This document shows, one piece after another, positions 34,254-42,170 of a stretch of DNA of 64,000 nucleotides (positions are counted from its first letter, which is position 1; every line of letters starts with the position of its first letter). The notes below the pieces were generated by a model that saw only the letters and a program-made list of their open reading frames with translations, had not been told where the DNA came from and searched no databases. The stretch covers positions 1-64,000 of the forward strand of contig JADYXZ010000014.1 in assembly GCA_020853885.1 (NCBI GenBank), given 5' to 3'. The DNA is from Bradyrhizobiaceae bacterium. GTDB lineage: Bacteria; Pseudomonadota; Alphaproteobacteria; Rhizobiales; Xanthobacteraceae. A program made the position numbers and the translations under genes.

Positions 34254-35349
34254 GGCCCTGCCCGCCAAACCCATTCTCGAGGTGAACGATCTCGACATCG
34301 TCTTCACCCTCCGCCGCAACCAGAAGGTCCGCGCGGTCGACCGCGTGAGCTTCTCGGTGCGCGAGGGCGAAACGTTCGGAATCATCGGAGAATCCGGCTC
34401 GGGCAAGTCGACGGTCGGGCGCTGCATCGTCTGCATGAACCCGCCCAGCCACGGCACGGTCCGGCATTACGGCGAAGACCTCTTCGCCCTGCCCGAACGG
34501 GAGCTGCGCCGGCGTCGGCGCGCCTTCCAGATCGTGTTTCAGGACCCCAATGCGGCGCTCGACCCTCGCATGACGCTGGTCGAGAGCGTGCGCGAGCCGC
34601 TCGACGTAGCCGGCATCGGTACCGCGAAGGAGCGCGAGAGCAAGGCGCTGGCGATGCTGGAACGGGTCGCCATGGCGCCCGAGCTCGCCTGGCGCTACCC
34701 GCACGAGATTTCCGGCGGGCAGAAGCAGCGGGCGAACATCGCCCGCGCGCTGATGCTCGAGCCCAAGCTGATCGTGTGCGACGAAGTGGTGGCCGCGCTC
34801 GACGTTTCGATCCAGGCGGACATGCTCAACCTGTTCGCCGACCTGCAGCGGGAATTCAATCTCACCTACGTCTTCATCAGCCACGATCTGCGCGTCGTCG
34901 CCCACGTCAGCGACCGCGTGGCGGTGATGTATTTCGGCAAGATCGTCGAGCTCGGCGCAGCCGGCGAGATCATGGAAGCGCCCTTGCATCCCTATACGCA
35001 GGCGCTCATGTCCGCCGAGCCGGAGCCCGTGCCGGTCGAGCAGCGCAACCGCAAGCGCATCGTTCTCAAAGGCGAAATTCCCAGCGCGCTCAATCCGCCC
35101 TCAGGTTGCCGCTTCCACACGCGCTGCCCGCGCGCGCAGTCCGAATGCATGGCGCGCGAGCCGGAATGGCGCGAGCTGACGCCGGGCCGCTTCGTCGCCT
35201 GCCATTTCGCGGAAGCGCCGAACTCGCGATCGGCCACCGATCACCGCACCGGCGCGCCCATCAGCGCCGGCCACACCCATTCCCACGCCGGGAGTATGTC
35301 AACCAAGGCAGCGCCACATGGCGAGAGCTTCAGGGAGGAAGCAACATGA
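34246..35349 (+). CDS. Peptide/nickel-type ABC transporter ATPase (DppF-like)
   Basis: A 367-residue second ATPase of the pair: Walker A GESGSGKSTVGR, signature ISGGQKQRANIARAL, Walker B LIVCDEVVAALDVS, H-loop ISHDLR, and the family C-terminal CRFHTRCPRAQSEC. It carries an extra C-terminal tail (His- and Ser-containing, about 40 residues). It overlaps the first ATPase by 8 nt and the binding protein gene by 4 nt. Confidence 0.92.
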   Translation: MNKALPAKPILEVNDLDIVFTLRRNQKVRAVDRVSFSVREGETFGIIGESGSGKSTVGRCIVCMNPPSHGTVRHYGEDLFALPERELRRRRRAFQIVFQDPNAALDPRMTLVESVREPLDVAGIGTAKERESKALAMLERVAMAPELAWRYPHEISGGQKQRANIARALMLEPKLIVCDEVVAALDVSIQADMLNLFADLQREFNLTYVFISHDLRVVAHVSDRVAVMYFGKIVELGAAGEIMEAPLHPYTQALMSAEPEPVPVEQRNRKRIVLKGEIPSALNPPSGCRFHTRCPRAQSECMAREPEWRELTPGRFVACHFAEAPNSRSATDHRTGAPISAGHTHSHAGSMSTKAAPHGESFREEAT

Positions 35350-36905
35350 AGACGAAGGACTTTGCAACGGCGACCATCGACCGCCGCACCATACTCAAGG
35401 GAGCTGCGGCCGCAGGCGGCGCAATGCTCCTGCCGGGCGGTGCGATTGCGCAGACGACGCCGCGCCGCGGCGGCACGCTCAGGCTCAGCATTCCCTACAA
35501 TCCGGCCTCCGTCGATCCGATGACCGGCCGCAACCTGCCGGACTTCGACACGCTCTATGCGATTTACGATGCGCTGATCGATTTCGAGCCGTTGACGCTC
35601 GAGCTCAAGCCCGGCCTCGCCAAGGCCTGGAAGTTCACCGATCCGAAGACGCTGGTGCTGGACCTCGTCGAAGGCGTCACCTTCCATGACGGCACGCCCT
35701 TCAATGCCGAGGCGGCCAAGATCAACCTCGATCGCTACAAGACCGATGCGCGCTCGAACGTGAAGGCCGACCTCGGCACCGTGGATAAGATCGAGGTCAC
35801 CGGGCCGAGCCAGATCACGCTGCGCCTCAACAAGCCCAATGCCGGCCTGCCGGTGATGCTCACCAACCGCATCGGCCTCATGGTCTCGCCGAAGTCCATC
35901 GCCGAGAAGGGGCCCAACCTCGATCGCGTGGCGGTCGGCACCGGGCCGTTCAAGTTCGTGGAATGGCAGGACAATTCCAGCATCAAGCTCGTGCGCAACG
36001 AGAACTACTGGCAGAAGGGCCTGCCCTATCTCGACGGCATCGACATCCGCATCATCAACGAGCTGAACACGGCGGCGCGCACGGTGATTGCCGGCGAGGC
36101 CGATCTCGCCCTCAACCTGCAGCCGCCGCAGAAGGCGATCGCCGACCGCGCCTCGGGCGTGGAGGCGAAGGCGAGCCCCTCGCTCGTCTTCTACGGCGCC
36201 TTCCTCAACTATGCGCGCGGGCCGCTCGCCGACAAGCGCGTGCGGCAGGCGATGAACTATGCAATCGACCGCGTGGAGATCAACAAGATCATCGCGCTCG
36301 GCCTCGGCCAACCGTCGAGCGTCGTGCTGCCCAAGGAGCACTGGGCCTGCGACCCGGCGACGATGAACTACTACACGTTCGATCTCGCCAAGGCGCGCGC
36401 CCTGCTCAAGGAGGCCGGCCATCCGGACGGCGTCGAGATCATCGCCTGGGGCTGGCCGGACCAGACCGCCATGCAGCGGCAGGAACTGATCGTGTCGCAG
36501 CTCGCCAAGGCCGGCATCCGCGTGAAGCTCACGCCCATCGCGCCGCAACAGGCGATGCAGAACTTCATGATGGAAGCGAAAGGCGACATGCTCATCAGCC
36601 CGGGTGGCGGCTTCCCCGATCCGAGCCAGGCTTACGAAGCGCTGTTCTCCAAGACCGCGCTGCGCAATGCCGGCAAGATCGAGTTGCCTGGCTATCGCGA
36701 GCTCGTCGACGCGACCATGGCGGCGAGCACCCAGGCGGAGCGGAAGGCGGCGTTCGCCAAGCTGCAACGTTTCGTCACCGAGGAAGCGCTGCAGCTCGTG
36801 CAGTTCGTCGCCTCCGGCGTGACGATCCGTCGTGACGGGGTCGAGGCGTTCCAGGACAACCTCCTGACCACGCCGAAATTCCATCACGTCTGGCTCAAGG
36901 CCTGA
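35346..36905 (+). CDS. ABC transporter substrate-binding protein, family 5
   Basis: A 519-residue periplasmic SBP_bac_5 protein. A twin-arginine-type signal (TIDRRTILKGAAAAGGAMLLPGG) starts the protein; then RRGGTLRLSIPYNPASVDPM, LVEGVTFHDGTPFNAEA and VAVGTGPFKFVEWQ are typical. It overlaps the ATPase by ATGA. It determines the specificity of the transporter; ligand unknown. Confidence 0.92.
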   Translation: MKTKDFATATIDRRTILKGAAAAGGAMLLPGGAIAQTTPRRGGTLRLSIPYNPASVDPMTGRNLPDFDTLYAIYDALIDFEPLTLELKPGLAKAWKFTDPKTLVLDLVEGVTFHDGTPFNAEAAKINLDRYKTDARSNVKADLGTVDKIEVTGPSQITLRLNKPNAGLPVMLTNRIGLMVSPKSIAEKGPNLDRVAVGTGPFKFVEWQDNSSIKLVRNENYWQKGLPYLDGIDIRIINELNTAARTVIAGEADLALNLQPPQKAIADRASGVEAKASPSLVFYGAFLNYARGPLADKRVRQAMNYAIDRVEINKIIALGLGQPSSVVLPKEHWACDPATMNYYTFDLAKARALLKEAGHPDGVEIIAWGWPDQTAMQRQELIVSQLAKAGIRVKLTPIAPQQAMQNFMMEAKGDMLISPGGGFPDPSQAYEALFSKTALRNAGKIELPGYRELVDATMAASTQAERKAAFAKLQRFVTEEALQLVQFVASGVTIRRDGVEAFQDNLLTTPKFHHVWLKA

Positions 36906-36929
36906 CCTCCGGATCGACGGGCGACTCGG

Positions 36930-37886
36930 ATGCACAAGCTTCCACTCGTGATCGGCAACCGGCTATGGCAGCTGCTGCCGATCATCGTGCTCGCCACCTT
37001 CGTGGTGTTTGCGCTCCTGCATCTCGTGCCCGGCGATCCGGCCCTGGTGCTGGCCGGCGACTACGCCTCGGACGAGCGTCTCGCGGAGATCCGGAAGCTT
37101 TACGGGTTCGACCAACCGCTCGTCGTCCAATACGGGCTGTGGCTGCTCCAGGTCGTGCAGGGCGACCTGGGGCGCTCGCTCCTTTCCAGCCAGCCGGTGC
37201 TGGAGATGATCCTGCACCGGCTGCCCAATACGCTCCTGATCGCCACCTATGCGCTCGTCGTCGCGGCGTTCGTCGGCATTCCGCTCGGCGTCCTGGCGGC
37301 GGCGCGCTCCGGCTCCAGGCTCGACAGCTTCGTGACCAGCATCGCCTCCCTCGGCGTGGCGCTGCCGAGTTTCTGGCTTGCCATGCTGCTCGTCCTGCAT
37401 TTCTCGCTGCAACTGCGCCTGTTCCCGACCACGGGCGCGGTGTACTTCACCACGGACCCACTGGCGGCGATTCATTACGCGACACTGCCTTCACTCGCGC
37501 TAGCCGTGGGCGTGATCGCCGAGCTCACCCGCCAGGTCCGCAGCGCGCTCCTCGAAGTGTTCAACTCGCAATACATCCGCACGCTGCGCGCCAAGGGCCT
37601 GAGCCGCACCGCCATCGTCTGGCAGCACGGGCTGCGCAATATCAGCGTGACGCTCCTGACGCTCCTCGGCCTGCAGGTGAACCGCCTGCTCTCCGGCGCC
37701 GTGGTGATTGAGGCAGTGTTCGCGATACCGGGTGTGGGGACGCTCGTGAGCTATTCGGCCATCAACAAGGACTTCCCCGTGGTACAGGGCGTCGTGCTGA
37801 TCCTCGTCACCATGGTCATCCTCATCAACCTCATCGTCGACATTTTCAGCGCGCTCCTCGACCCGCGCGTGGCGGAGGCGTCATGA
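36930..37886 (+). CDS. ABC transporter permease (DppB-like)
   Basis: A 318-residue permease with six membrane helices. It begins with the family helix (IIVLATFVVFALLHLVPGDPA) and has the EAA loop near RAKGLSRTAIVWQHGLRN and the ending IFSALLDPRV. It overlaps the next permease gene by ATGA. Confidence 0.93.
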   Translation: MHKLPLVIGNRLWQLLPIIVLATFVVFALLHLVPGDPALVLAGDYASDERLAEIRKLYGFDQPLVVQYGLWLLQVVQGDLGRSLLSSQPVLEMILHRLPNTLLIATYALVVAAFVGIPLGVLAAARSGSRLDSFVTSIASLGVALPSFWLAMLLVLHFSLQLRLFPTTGAVYFTTDPLAAIHYATLPSLALAVGVIAELTRQVRSALLEVFNSQYIRTLRAKGLSRTAIVWQHGLRNISVTLLTLLGLQVNRLLSGAVVIEAVFAIPGVGTLVSYSAINKDFPVVQGVVLILVTMVILINLIVDIFSALLDPRVAEAS

Positions 37887-38767
37887 CGGCCGAGGCGCTT
37901 CCCGCCGCCGCAGCCCGGGCGCGCCCCTCGCGCTTTGCCCGGTTCCGCCGCTGGGTCCGCTCCGACCCGCGCGCGGTGCTCAGTATCGGCTATCTCGTGT
38001 TGCTGCTTGCGTTCGCGCTCGGCGCACCGCTGATCGCGCCCTATTCGCCGATCGAGCAGAACGTGGCCAAGATCCTCGCGCCGCCGAGCTGGGAGCACTG
38101 GCTCGGCACCGACGATCTCGGCCGCGACGTCCTGAGCCGGCTGATCTGGGGCGCACCCAATTCGCTCTATGCGTCGCTGCTCGCCGTCACGGTCGCGATC
38201 GTGCTCGGCGTGCCGATCGGGCTCTTCATCGGCTACATCGGCGGCTGGGTGGACCAGGCCTTCAGCCGGCTGATCGACGCGCTGCTCTCCTTCCCGTTCA
38301 TCGTGCTGGCAATTGCCGTCACCGGCGCGCTCGGCATCGGCCTCACCAATGCCATGCTCTCGGTCGGCTTCGCCTTCGCGCCGTTCCTCGCCCGCCTCGT
38401 GCGGGCGCAGACGCTCGTGGTGAAGAACGCGCTGTATGTCGACGCCGCGCGCGGCTTCGGCGCCAGCACCTTCCACATCATCTGGCGCCACATCGTCCCC
38501 AACGCGATCCAGCCGGTGATCGTGCAGGTAACGCTGATGCTCGCCATCGCGCTGCTCGCCGAAGCGAGCCTCTCCTTCCTCTCGCTCGGCGTGCAGCCGC
38601 CCGCCGCCAGCTGGGGCGGGATGCTCGCGCGCGCCTACAACTACATCGAGATCGCGCCCGAGCAGATGTACACGCCGGGCATCGCCATCCTCCTGACCGC
38701 GCTCGCCTTCAACGCGCTCGGCGAATCCATGCGCGTGGCGCTCGATCCGACGATGAAGCGGCGATAG
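37883..38767 (+). CDS. ABC transporter permease (DppC-like)
   Basis: A 294-residue permease with an N-terminal cytoplasmic stretch and six helices. It has the conserved WLGTDDLGRDVLSRLIWG, the EAA loop ARGFGASTFHIIWRHIVPN and LSFLSLGVQPPAASWG. It completes the five-gene transporter. The next gene on the minus strand ends 5 nt away. Confidence 0.93.
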   Translation: MTAEALPAAAARARPSRFARFRRWVRSDPRAVLSIGYLVLLLAFALGAPLIAPYSPIEQNVAKILAPPSWEHWLGTDDLGRDVLSRLIWGAPNSLYASLLAVTVAIVLGVPIGLFIGYIGGWVDQAFSRLIDALLSFPFIVLAIAVTGALGIGLTNAMLSVGFAFAPFLARLVRAQTLVVKNALYVDAARGFGASTFHIIWRHIVPNAIQPVIVQVTLMLAIALLAEASLSFLSLGVQPPAASWGGMLARAYNYIEIAPEQMYTPGIAILLTALAFNALGESMRVALDPTMKRR

Positions 38768-38771
38768 CTGC

Positions 38772-39026
38772 TCACGTCTTGGCGGGAAGCTCCACATCGA
38801 CCACGCAGACCACCTGACCGACCTGCGCGACCTCGCCCTCGGGAACGGAGATTTCGAGCAATTGCCCCGGCGCGGTGGCGTCCACTTCCTGCGTCACCTT
38901 CTCGGTCTCGAACTCATAAAGCGGCTCGCCGGGCGCGAAGCGCTCGCCCGGCCGCTTGTGCCACTTCACGATCGTGGCCTCTTCCATATTCATGCCGATG
39001 CGCGCGAGCTTGAGGCTTGACCGCAC
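38772..39026 (-). CDS. Free-standing lipoyl-domain protein
   Basis: An 84-residue protein that is a single biotin/lipoyl attachment domain: EEATIVKWHKRPGERFAPGEPLYEFE, then TEKVTQEV with the lipoyl lysine, ending in VVDVELPAKT. Start GTG at 39026, 2 nt after the E1 beta stop. No E2 catalytic or peripheral-binding domain is attached. It probably is the swinging arm for the E1 pair immediately upstream, and a substrate for lipoate ligase. Confidence 0.8.
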   Translation of the reverse strand: MRSSLKLARIGMNMEEATIVKWHKRPGERFAPGEPLYEFETEKVTQEVDATAPGQLLEISVPEGEVAQVGQVVCVVDVELPAKT

Positions 39027-39028
39027 GG

Positions 39029-40012
39029 CTATGACCCGGCTTTCGCGTTGACGAGCGCCGCGGCAGCCTCGGCGATCTTCGTGGCGTTCGGCAGAACATT
39101 CTTTTCCGCGTTCGGCGCATAGGGCATCGCCACGTTCGGCACCGTCACCCGCTTCGGCGCCGCCTTGAGCGACCCAAACCCTTTGTCGGCGACGACTGCG
39201 CAGATGTGGCTGGCGGCGCTGCAGCGGTCCCGCGCCTCGTCGGCGACCACGAGCCGCCCGGTCTTCCTCACCGACGCAAGCACCGTGTCCTCGTCGAACG
39301 GCACGAGCGAGCGGACGTCGATCAGTTCCGCGTCGATCCCCTTGCCCGCAAGCTCGGCGGCGGCGGCCACGCCATGCTTCACCATGGTCCCGATCGCCAC
39401 GATCGTCACGTCGCGCCCCTCGCGCAGCACCGCCGCTTTGCCGAGCGGGATCGTGTAGTCGTCGTCCGGCACTTCCGCCGTCTCCGCCCCGCGCCCGCCC
39501 GCCTCCAGAAAGAAGGTCGGATTGTCGGCGCGCAGCACGGTCTTGAGCAGGCCCTTTGCGTCGGCGGGCGAAGCCGGCACCACCACGTTCACGCCGCCGA
39601 GGTTCATCAAGGCGGGATACGGTGTATCCGAATGCTGCGCCGCCGACGAACGGCCGCCGCCGTAGCCGGCGAGAACCGTGATCGGAAACCGCATCTGGCC
39701 GCCGGTCATCAGCCGCAGCTTCGCCATCTGGTTCGCGATCGCGTCGAACCCCGTATAGATGAAGTTCGAGAACATCATGTGCAGCACCACGCGATAGCCG
39801 CTTGCGGCGGCACCCACCGCCATGCCGGTGAGCGTCGCCTCGCAGATCGGGGTGTTGCGGATGCGGTCGGCGCCGAAGCGTGCGCGCAGCCCCTGCGTGT
39901 CGCCGAACATCGAGATTTCGACGTCCTCGCCGAACAGGATGATCTTCGGGTCGCGCGCCATCTCCTCCATGAGCGCGTCGTTGATCGCCTGAATGTAGCG
40001 TTTCTTCGCCAT
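39029..40012 (-). CDS. 2-oxo acid/acetoin dehydrogenase E1 beta subunit
   Basis: A 327-residue transketolase-type beta subunit: MAKKRYIQAINDALMEEMARDP, GEDVEISMFGDTQGL, FNFIYTGFDAIANQMAKL, HSDTPYPALM and the C-terminal IDVRSLVPFDEDTVLASVRKTGRLVV. It pairs with the alpha subunit 4 nt upstream to form a TPP-dependent E1. Acetoin dehydrogenase or pyruvate dehydrogenase-like; the absence of E2/E3 leaves substrate open. Confidence 0.92.
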   Translation of the reverse strand: MAKKRYIQAINDALMEEMARDPKIILFGEDVEISMFGDTQGLRARFGADRIRNTPICEATLTGMAVGAAASGYRVVLHMMFSNFIYTGFDAIANQMAKLRLMTGGQMRFPITVLAGYGGGRSSAAQHSDTPYPALMNLGGVNVVVPASPADAKGLLKTVLRADNPTFFLEAGGRGAETAEVPDDDYTIPLGKAAVLREGRDVTIVAIGTMVKHGVAAAAELAGKGIDAELIDVRSLVPFDEDTVLASVRKTGRLVVADEARDRCSAASHICAVVADKGFGSLKAAPKRVTVPNVAMPYAPNAEKNVLPNATKIAEAAAALVNAKAGS

Positions 40013-40015
40013 GGC

Positions 40016-41011
40016 TCAGGCCCGCTGCTCGTGGAACATGATATCGAACACGAGGTTGGGGTCGGCGGGCTCCCCCGCCTCCGCGAACCTGGCCGCGTCC
40101 TCGACGATCTCCGCGATCTCCGCTTCCAGCGCATCGATTTCGCCGCCGTCGCAGATGCGCTCGCCTGTCAGATAATCCTTGAAGCGCCGCAGCGGATCGC
40201 GCTGCCGCCATTCCTCGATTTCCCGGTCCTCGCGGTAGGGTGACTTGAGGAAGCTCTTCTCCGCTTCGAGATGGCCATGCAGCCGGTAGGTGTGCGCCTC
40301 GATGAAGGACGGCCCGCCGCCCTTGCGCGCGTGCTCGACCGCGGCGCCCGCCGCACGCCAGACCGCGAGCACGTCGTTGCCGTCGACCGCCGTGCAGGGA
40401 ATCTTGAACGCACGCGCCCGATCGATGATCGCCCCCGCAGTCACGGTCGCGGTCGGCGAGAACTCGGAGAAATTGTTGTTCTCGCACACGAAGATCGTCG
40501 GCAGCTGCCACAGCGTCGAGACGTTCAGGCACTCCATGAAGGTGCCCTGGTTCGACGCGCCGTCCCCGAAGAAACAGACCGCCACCCGGTCGCCCTTGTC
40601 GAGCTTCGCCGCAAACGCCGAGCCCGTGGCGATGGCAAGCCCCGCCGCGACGATCCCGTTCGCGCCGAGGATTCCCTTGGAGACGTCGGCCACATGCATC
40701 GAACCGCCCATGCCGCGGCAGATGCCTTCCTGCTTGCCCCAGATCTCCGCCATCATGGCCCGCGGCGAGCCGCCTTTCGCGAGGAAGTGGCCGTGGCCGC
40801 GGTGCGTGCTGGTGATGGTGTCGCTGTCGCGCAGGTGTGCGCAGACGCCGGCCGCCACCGCCTCCTGGCCGATATAGAGATGCACACCGCCGGGCAGCTT
40901 GCCGGCGTGGAAATCGGCAGAAAGCCGCTCCTCGACGCGGCGGATCAGCAGCATCCGCCGGAGCAGCGGGACGAGGGTGTCCTTGGTCGGATCAAGATTG
41001 GTGGAGTTCAT
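40016..41011 (-). CDS. 2-oxo acid/acetoin dehydrogenase E1 alpha subunit
   Basis: A 331-residue alpha subunit with the TPP motif GDGASNQGTF (conserved GDG...NN; later ENNNFSE), RGHGHFLAKGG and GICRGMGGSMH. It is the first gene of the E1 alpha - E1 beta - lipoyl unit. IclR-type regulation from the divergent gene at 41358 is likely. Confidence 0.93.
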   Translation of the reverse strand: MNSTNLDPTKDTLVPLLRRMLLIRRVEERLSADFHAGKLPGGVHLYIGQEAVAAGVCAHLRDSDTITSTHRGHGHFLAKGGSPRAMMAEIWGKQEGICRGMGGSMHVADVSKGILGANGIVAAGLAIATGSAFAAKLDKGDRVAVCFFGDGASNQGTFMECLNVSTLWQLPTIFVCENNNFSEFSPTATVTAGAIIDRARAFKIPCTAVDGNDVLAVWRAAGAAVEHARKGGGPSFIEAHTYRLHGHLEAEKSFLKSPYREDREIEEWRQRDPLRRFKDYLTGERICDGGEIDALEAEIAEIVEDAARFAEAGEPADPNLVFDIMFHEQRA

Positions 41012-41357
41012 TTCCTGCTCACGCGAGGCTGATTGCAGCGTCGCCGCGAGCCATCACGACTTCAACTGAGGCTGATCCGCGGCTGCGCTATCTCTATCAT
41101 GCTTGCGCCGCGATCGGGGCCCGGGGCCGCGCATGTAGTGCCGTTCCGGCCGATACACGGTTCGGCGGACGAACAGGCGCCGCGCGCTCTGCAGCAACTT
41201 TCCAAACCAGGACCTGAGCGTCATCCGCCCAACTCCGAATCCAACGCATGACCGGCGGCAGCGCCGGCGCGATCTGTGGAAAGCAGATGATCAGCAGCAG
41301 CCCGACGAGGCACCAATCGGAATTGCATCGCGTGCCGCTCTGCGGCACAATTTTTCG
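41012..41357. other. Divergent intergenic region E1 alpha / iclR
   Basis: A 346-bp gap between divergent genes with no convincing gene. It ends in a 7-bp-arm hairpin just before the iclR start codon (41332-41348). Promoters for both genes are expected. Confidence 0.5.
41332..41348 (+). promoter_or_regulatory. Hairpin next to the iclR start
   Basis: GTGCCGC-TCT-GCGGCAC perfect inverted repeat followed by AATTTTT, ending 10 bp before the ATG at 41358. It could be an intrinsic terminator for incoming transcription, or an operator palindrome for the IclR protein. No ribosome site is seen before the ATG. Confidence 0.4.
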
Positions 41358-42161
41358 ATGGGGCGTCCGCTCGAAAACCGCTCGCTCGATCGGGGTCTGC
41401 AGATCCTGAACAGCTTGTCCGTGAACGGCGCGAGCAGCCTGCAGGACCTGCACGCACACACCAGGCTGCCGAAGTCGACGATTCGCCGCCTGCTCGGAAC
41501 GCTGATCCGGCACAAGATCGTGCGCCGCAGTCTCAGCGACCGGCTGTATCGCGCGAACATCTCGCTGCCCATGCAAACGAAGCGCGGCTCGGCGCTGCGC
41601 GAAGGTCAGTTGATCGACTGCGCCCTGCCGCACATGATCGAGATGACCCGATCGATCGGCTGGTCGTGCGACCTCCACTTGTTTCAGCGCACCCGCAGCC
41701 GCGTCGTCGAGTCGACGCGTCCGCTCAGTCCGTTCTTTCAGTATGAGCGGCAGATCGACCTGCAGGTGCCGGTCTTCGCTTCCGCTGCCGGCCTCGCTGT
41801 GCTCTCGACCTGGCCCGAAAGCGCGGTGCTCGCCCTCGTCGATGAGATCGGCGACGACCCGCAATGGGGATTGAGCCGGCTCGGCATGACCAAACGGAGC
41901 CTGCTGTCGGTCCTGAAGCAGGTGCGGGCAAACGGCTACTCCATGCGCGTGCCCGAATATCGAGGCCAATCCGCGTTGGCCAACGCCCTGAACGCGATTG
42001 CGCGCCCGGTGTTCCGCGGCGAGAGCGCAATCGGCGCGCTCGTGCTCTTATGGCCCAAAGGCTATCTCGCCCATGACCGGTTTGCCGGGCTCCATCTCCA
42101 TCGCCTGCAGGAAGCCGCAGCGGCCATTTCCGCCGATCTCACCCAGCTCGATCAGGGCTAG
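41358..42161 (+). CDS. IclR-family regulator
   Basis: A 267-residue IclR-type regulator. Winged HTH: NRSLDRGLQILNSLSV then LHAHTRLPKSTIRRLLGTLI, followed by the effector-binding domain (LQVPVFASAAGLAVLS, ALNAIARPVF and GALVLLWP). It is divergent from the E1 dehydrogenase genes, which it probably regulates. Effector unknown. Confidence 0.88.
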   Translation: MGRPLENRSLDRGLQILNSLSVNGASSLQDLHAHTRLPKSTIRRLLGTLIRHKIVRRSLSDRLYRANISLPMQTKRGSALREGQLIDCALPHMIEMTRSIGWSCDLHLFQRTRSRVVESTRPLSPFFQYERQIDLQVPVFASAAGLAVLSTWPESAVLALVDEIGDDPQWGLSRLGMTKRSLLSVLKQVRANGYSMRVPEYRGQSALANALNAIARPVFRGESAIGALVLLWPKGYLAHDRFAGLHLHRLQEAAAAISADLTQLDQG

Positions 42162-42170
42162 TCGATCCGG

